Shown one piece after another: positions 32,456 through 34,597 of a stretch of 34,597 nt of DNA. The notes under the pieces were generated by a model. The model did not search any database and was not told the origin of the DNA. It worked only from the letters and a program-made list of their open reading frames with translations. The DNA is taken from contig CAZTSX010000023.1 of assembly GCA_964616825.1 (NCBI GenBank), positions 1 to 34,597 on the forward strand, given 5' to 3'. How positions within the stretch are numbered: position 1 is the stretch's first letter; every line of letters begins with the position of its first letter. A program made the translations under genes and the position numbers. This stretch comes from QYOJ01 sp964616825. Its GTDB lineage: Bacteria > Bacteroidota > Bacteroidia > Bacteroidales > FEN-979.

Positions 32456-33201
32456 CCCCTTCTCACGATCTGTTTCTGAAAAAACAGAGAGATAATGAAA
32501 TAGGTCATGATGATCAGTGGAATGGCATAGAGAGCAAAGAGAATGAGACAAGCGACTGACAATCCGAGGAAGAGATACCTCATCTCGTTCCCTTTCCAGA
32601 TCATACGCCTGAACTTCAAGGAGAACATCCGGAAATCGGAGATCAACAGATAAGAGAAGAGAACAGTAAGGATTGCCAGGATCCTGCTATTGGCAAAAAA
32701 ATCATTTAAAAAATCGAGCTGGATTAGCGATAGCTGGTTTGATTGATAAAACAGGACCAGCGGAATGGATGCAAAAAAGATTGCGTTGGCAGGTGTCGGC
32801 ATTCCGATAAAATGTTCCTCCTGACTCAGGTCAATGTTGAATCTGGCCAGGCGAAAAGCGGAACAAACAGGGATCAACAGTGCGAAATAGGGAGTGATGT
32901 GTAACTGTTCGAGGATGTTACAACTCCCGTCACAACCACTCGAAATAAGCTGGTACATGATCAAACCGGGAGCCACTCCAAAAGAGACCAAATCGGCGAG
33001 TGAGTCAAGTTGTTTGCCAAGTTCAGAACCGGCATCCAGCAACCGGGCTGCGGTACCATCAAGAAAATCAAACAATGCGGCCAGAAAAATAAAAAGAGAA
33101 GCGATCATCAGATCGCCCTCCAGAACCTGAATGATGGCAAAAAGTCCGGCGATCAGATTGAATGCCGTTAGGGTATTTGGTATTCGTTTTTTCCAGTTCA
33201 T
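32452..33201 (-). CDS. pssA: CDP-diacylglycerol--serine O-phosphatidyltransferase
   Basis: This 249-residue integral membrane enzyme makes phosphatidylserine, precursor of phosphatidylethanolamine. The CDP-alcohol phosphatidyltransferase motif is intact: DGTAARLLDAGSELGKQLDSLAD (DG-x2-AR-x8-G-x3-D-x3-D) at about 48-70. FGVAPG and SAFRLARFN identify the PssA branch. About seven membrane segments are visible. A TATCTTTA close to the -7 consensus lies at 33226-33219 on the minus strand. Confidence 0.92.
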   Translation of the reverse strand: MNWKKRIPNTLTAFNLIAGLFAIIQVLEGDLMIASLFIFLAALFDFLDGTAARLLDAGSELGKQLDSLADLVSFGVAPGLIMYQLISSGCDGSCNILEQLHITPYFALLIPVCSAFRLARFNIDLSQEEHFIGMPTPANAIFFASIPLVLFYQSNQLSLIQLDFLNDFFANSRILAILTVLFSYLLISDFRMFSLKFRRMIWKGNEMRYLFLGLSVACLILFALYAIPLIIMTYFIISLFFQKQIVRRG

Positions 33202-33259
33202 CCAAAGTTTAATTGATGTAAAGATACAGACATTTTCTGTTTGGGCTATTCATTTTTCC

Positions 33260-33267
33260 TATTTTTG
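33260..33267 (+). promoter_or_regulatory. Bacteroidota -7 box TATTTTTG before queA
   Basis: TATTTTTG lies 54 bases before the chosen queA GTG. A TTTG at 33240-33243 is only 16 bases upstream, shorter than the usual spacer. Confidence 0.45.
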
Positions 33268-33285
33268 GTGTCGGGCAACTTTCAC

Positions 33286-33312
33286 CACAGATTGTACAGA
33301 TTGTGCAGAAAA
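33286..33312. repeat. Short tandem array, 9-bp unit NACAGATTG (2-3 copies)
   Basis: CACAGATTG, TACAGATTG and the degenerate TGCAGAAAA are consecutive 9-mers in the queA leader. The upstream GTG candidate (33303) overlaps this array. Confidence 0.5.
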
Positions 33313-33320
33313 GCGTTATA

Positions 33321-34547
33321 GTGAGTATTCCTGAGATTGATATTGAGACCTATACATATCCACTCCCCACGGATCGGATTGCACAACATCCATTACCGGA
33401 AAGAGATGAATCGAAGCTTCTCTGTTATGCTGAAGGGGTGATCTCTGAAGACCGTTTCAGAAATCTGTCAACCCATCTCCCATCTGATTGTCTGCTGGTG
33501 TTCAACAACACACGGGTGATCCGGGCCCGGTTGCTTTTTCAGAAACCGACCGGCGCCATCATTGAGATCTTCTGTATCGAACCATTGGAACCCACCCGTG
33601 AAACGCCAGAGGCCTTTCAGCAAACTGGTTCCTGCAGATGGAAATGTTTGATAGGTAATTCCAGGAGCTGGAAAACAGGGGCGTTAGAACAACAGTTTGA
33701 AATCTCCAACCAGAACGTTATCCTTACTGCAGCAGAGAAAGAGTCTCTTGAAGATGGCACATATAGTGTCAGCTTTACCTGGAATCCGGCTTCCCTGTCA
33801 TTCGGGGAGGCGCTTGAAATGTTGGGTCAGATTCCCTTGCCACCATATATCAATCGCAACACGGAACCGGAAGATCAGTTCCGGTATCAAACCCTCTATG
33901 CTGATCAGGATGGATCTGTTGCAGCTCCTACAGCCGGACTGCATTTTACGAAACCGGTTCTGCGATCACTCCGGGAGGCCGGAATCCGAACGGAGAATAT
34001 AACCCTGCACATAGGACTCGCTACCTTTAAGCCTGTGAGTTCGGCTGATATCCATGAACATATCATGCATCGGGAAGAGATCGTTGTGACAGAGGCGACC
34101 ATCAGGCATCTGCTTCTATCTCTTGACCGACCGGTGATCGCAGTAGGCACCACATCAGTAAGGACACTGGAGAGCCTCTACTGGATAGGTGTAAAGCTAC
34201 TCTCAACCCCTGAGCCAGCCAGGCTCTCGCTGGAACAATGGGCCCCATATACCCTGTCGGCAAGTCGGAATATCACCACCAGGGAGGCGCTGGAGCTGCT
34301 GATTGAATATATGTATAAAAGAAACATTCACCACATCAGGGCAGATACCCAGATCATGATCATTCCCGGATACTCATTCCGGGTGATTTCCGGTATGTTG
34401 ACCAACTTTCATCAACCAAAAAGCACATTGTTGTTACTGATAGCGGCTTATCTGGGAGCAGACTGGAACAAGGTTTACCGGTTCGCATTGGAAAATGGAT
34501 TCAGGTTTCTCAGTTATGGGGATACCTGCTTGTTTCAGTCAAAATGA
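33321..34547 (+). CDS. queA: S-adenosylmethionine:tRNA ribosyltransferase-isomerase
   Basis: QueA transfers and isomerises ribose from SAM onto preQ1-modified tRNA to form epoxyqueuosine. The start SIPEIDIETYTYPLPTDRIAQHPLPERDESKLL fits Bacteroidota homologues. Further hallmarks are LLVFNNTRVIRARL, LPPYINRNTEPEDQFRYQTLYA, VAAPTAGLHFT, HIGLATFKPV, VGTTSVRTLES, and the C-terminal LTNFHQPKSTLLLLIAAYLG. There is no ATG near the N-terminus. GTG at 33321 (408 residues) is preferred over GTG at 33303 (414 residues) because the latter lies in a short repeat and homologues begin at about this length. Neither has a clear SD. Confidence 0.93.
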   Translation: MSIPEIDIETYTYPLPTDRIAQHPLPERDESKLLCYAEGVISEDRFRNLSTHLPSDCLLVFNNTRVIRARLLFQKPTGAIIEIFCIEPLEPTRETPEAFQQTGSCRWKCLIGNSRSWKTGALEQQFEISNQNVILTAAEKESLEDGTYSVSFTWNPASLSFGEALEMLGQIPLPPYINRNTEPEDQFRYQTLYADQDGSVAAPTAGLHFTKPVLRSLREAGIRTENITLHIGLATFKPVSSADIHEHIMHREEIVVTEATIRHLLLSLDRPVIAVGTTSVRTLESLYWIGVKLLSTPEPARLSLEQWAPYTLSASRNITTREALELLIEYMYKRNIHHIRADTQIMIIPGYSFRVISGMLTNFHQPKSTLLLLIAAYLGADWNKVYRFALENGFRFLSYGDTCLFQSK

Positions 34548-34597
34548 TTATTGTTTGTATATGTAACTCTGGATTTCCCCGTTTTGTTTGTATATTT

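Overview
The window reads as chromosomal DNA of a member of the Bacteroidota, most likely Bacteroidales or a near relative. The signs are a SusC/SusD pair, a second TonB-dependent receptor with a carboxypeptidase-like N-domain, a DUF4296 lipoprotein, a sphingolipid-type serine palmitoyltransferase, and many copies of the Bacteroidota -7 promoter box TAnnTTTG in place of sigma70 boxes. Clear Shine-Dalgarno sites are rare. Coding density is high and no gene-free gap exceeds 300 bases. I saw no phage, IS element, CRISPR array, rRNA or tRNA.

Layout. 1-79 is the tail of a FISUMP-type protein. 301-3472 holds a B12-binding radical SAM enzyme overlapping an AbgT-type transporter. 3554-7969 is an envelope block: an LptF/LptG permease, two GT4-type glycosyltransferases and a WbuC-like cupin. 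8132-11066 holds hisS and a HutH-like ammonia-lyase. 11196-12432 holds three small membrane proteins. 12658-17486 is a SusC/SusD pair ending in a bidirectional terminator. 23156 down to 17532 on the minus strand is a probable five-gene unit: iorA, iorB, serine palmitoyltransferase, a GNAT-type ceramide synthase candidate and a CerR-like reductase. This would make the core of dihydroceramide. Divergent from it are a CbpA-type J-protein and a small protein that resembles the N-terminal part of DinD. Then follow a TonB receptor, a small lipoprotein, and on the minus strand a DUF4296 lipoprotein, a Skp/OmpH-like protein and RecQ. The right end carries kdsD and lptB (LPS Kdo synthesis and export), pssA (phosphatidylserine) and queA (queuosine).

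Most of the recognisable pathways concern the envelope: LPS assembly, surface glycans, sphingolipids, phospholipids and outer-membrane uptake.

The least ordinary feature is a set of at least eleven short-unit tandem arrays, with units of 7 to 10 bp, spread through the gaps and also inside genes. Some are translated in frame (hisS, a glycosyltransferase, the N-terminus of the CerR-like gene). One supplies a promoter -33 element, and two are phased at exactly 10 bp next to a -7 box. Other points of note are a HutH-like enzyme with Ala-Cys-Gly at the MIO site, a palindrome holding the -33 elements of two divergent promoters, and an IorA without its ferredoxin domain.
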